From contig NZ_JABSNO010000003.1 of the NCBI RefSeq assembly GCF_013294015.1, positions 142,746 to 206,745 of the forward strand: a stretch of DNA of 64,000 nucleotides, read 5' to 3'. The notes beneath the pieces are model-generated. The model searched no databases. It was given only the letters and a program-made list of their open reading frames with translations, and was not told where the DNA came from. The stretch is from Frigoriflavimonas asaccharolytica. Lineage in GTDB: Bacteria > Bacteroidota > Bacteroidia > Flavobacteriales > Weeksellaceae. The position numbers were made by a program, and so were the translations under genes. Shown one piece after another: positions 63,216 through 64,000 of the stretch (positions are counted from its first letter, which is position 1; each line of letters opens with the position of its first letter).

Positions 63216-63269
63216 AGCCGATTAAAAATATTAATTGGCTCATAGTTTTATAATTCATGAGCCGAAAAA
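63216..63269. repeat. TGAGCC inverted and direct repeats after the defence cargo
   Basis: TGAGCCGATTAA (63216-63227) faces TTAATTGGCTCA (63233-63244), complementary except for one G:U-compatible mismatch, and a third TGAGCCGA follows at 63260-63267. It lies 40 bp after the last cargo gene, so the first pair can act as a terminator; the third copy hints at a recombination or insertion mark. Confidence 0.6.
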
Positions 63270-63347
63270 AAACACATCTGAAAATTAGAAAATTTCATTT
63301 GTAAAGAATGAAAATAGTTTGCTTTTGAAAAGAATAAAAGCATTTCT

Positions 63348-63599
63348 CTAAACCAAAACATCCTCTATAATTTTATCAAGTATAGTTTGTGGCAAAGTAT
63401 TTAGATAAGACATCGTAGATTGAATATCCTTATGCCCAAGTGCTTCTTGAATAATATCTATGGAAACATTGTTGAATTTTAATGCGGTTGCAAAAGAGTG
63501 TCTTGCGCAGTAATAAGTGTTTTTTTTGTGATATTTAATTTATTCATTATAATCTTCAAATTAGGATTTACAAAATCTCTTAAATAAGTAGCAGATTTT
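63348..63599 (-). pseudogene. remnant of a tyrosine recombinase (C-terminal fragment)
   Basis: On the minus strand one frame reads YLRDFVNPNLKIIMNKLNITKK and a second reads TYYCARHSFATALKF, NNVSIDIIQEALGHKDIQS and TMSYLNTLPQTILDKIIED, ending at a stop at 63348-63350. Together they are the end of an integrase: His-x-x-Arg (ARHS), His (LGHKD) and the Tyr (MSYLN) are present, but the two parts are joined by a frameshift at a run of eight A, and the upstream frame is closed by a stop near 63600. The N-terminal two thirds are gone. It marks an older integration at this spot. Confidence 0.8.
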
Positions 63600-63650
63600 T
63601 ATATGTTGAACTCTTATTAATGTTTTCTCTTAAAATACCCTTAGATTTTG

Positions 63651-63658
63651 TATATTTG
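63651..63658 (+). promoter_or_regulatory. -7 box of the HipB-like gene
   Basis: TATATTTG matches TAnnTTTG. Transcription should begin near 63662, leaving about 48 nt before the ATG at 63710. Confidence 0.5.
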
Positions 63659-63709
63659 TAATACATTAATGTTAATTATCAACTATTTATCTTATTAATT
63701 ACTACTATA

Positions 63710-64000
63710 ATGGTATTTATTTCTTTAGCAAAAGCACAGAAACAATTGGTTCAAAATATTCGTGAACGGCGATTATTGATGGAGCTTACACAAGAAGGAT
63801 TGTCAGAAAGATCGGGAGTTCCATTATCTACATTGAGGAAATTTGAGCAGAAAGGTCTAATTTCTTTAGATTCTTTTTTAAAAATACTTTCTGTAGTAGG
63901 AGGTTTAGAGGAAATGATGAACGTTTTGAAACCAATAAAGCCCAATTTTAAATCAATTGATGATGTACTAAAAGTAGAAAATGAAATCACAAGAAAAAGA
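63710..64000 (+). CDS. HipB/XRE-family antitoxin-like regulator (partial, cut by window end)
   Basis: The open frame from ATG 63710 runs off the window after 97 codons. It reads LAKAQKQLVQNIRERRLLM, then ELTQEGLSERSGVPLSTLRKFE with QKGLISLDSFLKILSVVGG, a standard lambda-repressor-like HTH close to HipB. Such a gene is usually followed by hipA, a kinase toxin; that would lie outside the window. It is probably the first gene of another toxin-antitoxin pair, either on the same element or on the neighbouring chromosome. Confidence 0.8.
   Translation, partial: MVFISLAKAQKQLVQNIRERRLLMELTQEGLSERSGVPLSTLRKFEQKGLISLDSFLKILSVVGGLEEMMNVLKPIKPNFKSIDDVLKVENEITRKR

Noticed and set aside
63641-63658. Right attachment site candidate sharing TTTTGTAT with the mnmE 3' end
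   Set aside because: Only eight AT-rich bases match, which is expected by chance, and the segment is better explained as a promoter box.
63751-63990. A minus-strand open frame of 79 codons near the window end
   Set aside because: It is antisense to the clear HipB-like HTH frame, which carries a recognisable motif.

Overview
The window looks like chromosome from a low-GC member of the Bacteroidota, most likely class Flavobacteriia (Weeksellaceae/Chryseobacterium-like). The support is: a short group-1 sigma factor of 288 aa, many TAnnTTTG -7 boxes typical of Bacteroidota, MKK... signal peptides and lipoboxes, a YtxJ-type bacillithiol protein, and very AT-rich intergenic DNA. No rRNA, tRNA or CRISPR array was seen. 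The exact genus is inference.

Positions 1-35931 are ordinary core chromosome. Genes in order: purF, an outer-membrane beta-barrel protein, aroB, an rsuA/rluB-type pseudouridine synthase, a nicotinamidase, ytxJ, a lipoprotein, the primary sigma factor, uvrA, a DUF421 membrane protein, a GNAT acetyltransferase, a YncE-like beta-propeller lipoprotein, nhaB, a DUF4286-like protein, gyrA, a TPR protein, a DtxR-family regulator, a lipoprotein, threonine aldolase, Xaa-Pro aminopeptidase, a secreted unknown, an M19 dipeptidase, a quinone oxidoreductase, an MmeI-like type IIL restriction-modification enzyme, an HU-like protein, a TPR protein, dinB, an exported unknown and mnmE. Several promoters lie so close to the start codon that the mRNAs should be leaderless or nearly so (mnmE, dinB, threonine aldolase). 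dinB seems to start at a non-AUG codon.

From 35932, directly after the mnmE stop codon, an integrated mobile element begins. Its backbone runs tyrosine integrase, membrane protein, small HTH protein, Rep-type initiator, an iteron origin (five 21-bp repeats, a distant sixth and a perfect DnaA box), Toprim primase, a mobilization accessory protein and a DUF5712-like relaxase. This is a mobilizable element that carries its own replicon. It is followed by a long, strongly self-complementary non-coding element (43749-43914) and a broken small gene.

From 44320 to 63176 all genes lie on the + strand and are closely spaced or overlapping. They form a defence cargo: an AbiE-type toxin-antitoxin pair behind a clear operator; type I restriction-modification hsdM-hsdS-[1329-aa RecD-like helicase with a nuclease-like C-terminus]-hsdR; a DUF2971 protein; an unrecognised two-gene unit (a 622-aa helical protein overlapping a 589-aa protein with an N-terminal PD-(D/E)XK-like domain); and a DUF2779 protein joining a Cas4-like Fe-S nuclease to a DEDD exonuclease. 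The helicase-containing type I locus and the overlapping pair are the best candidates for undescribed biology.

The window ends in a scar: a decayed integrase fragment, TGAGCC repeats, and the start of a HipB-like regulator cut by the window edge. The right boundary of the element was not found and may lie beyond 64000.
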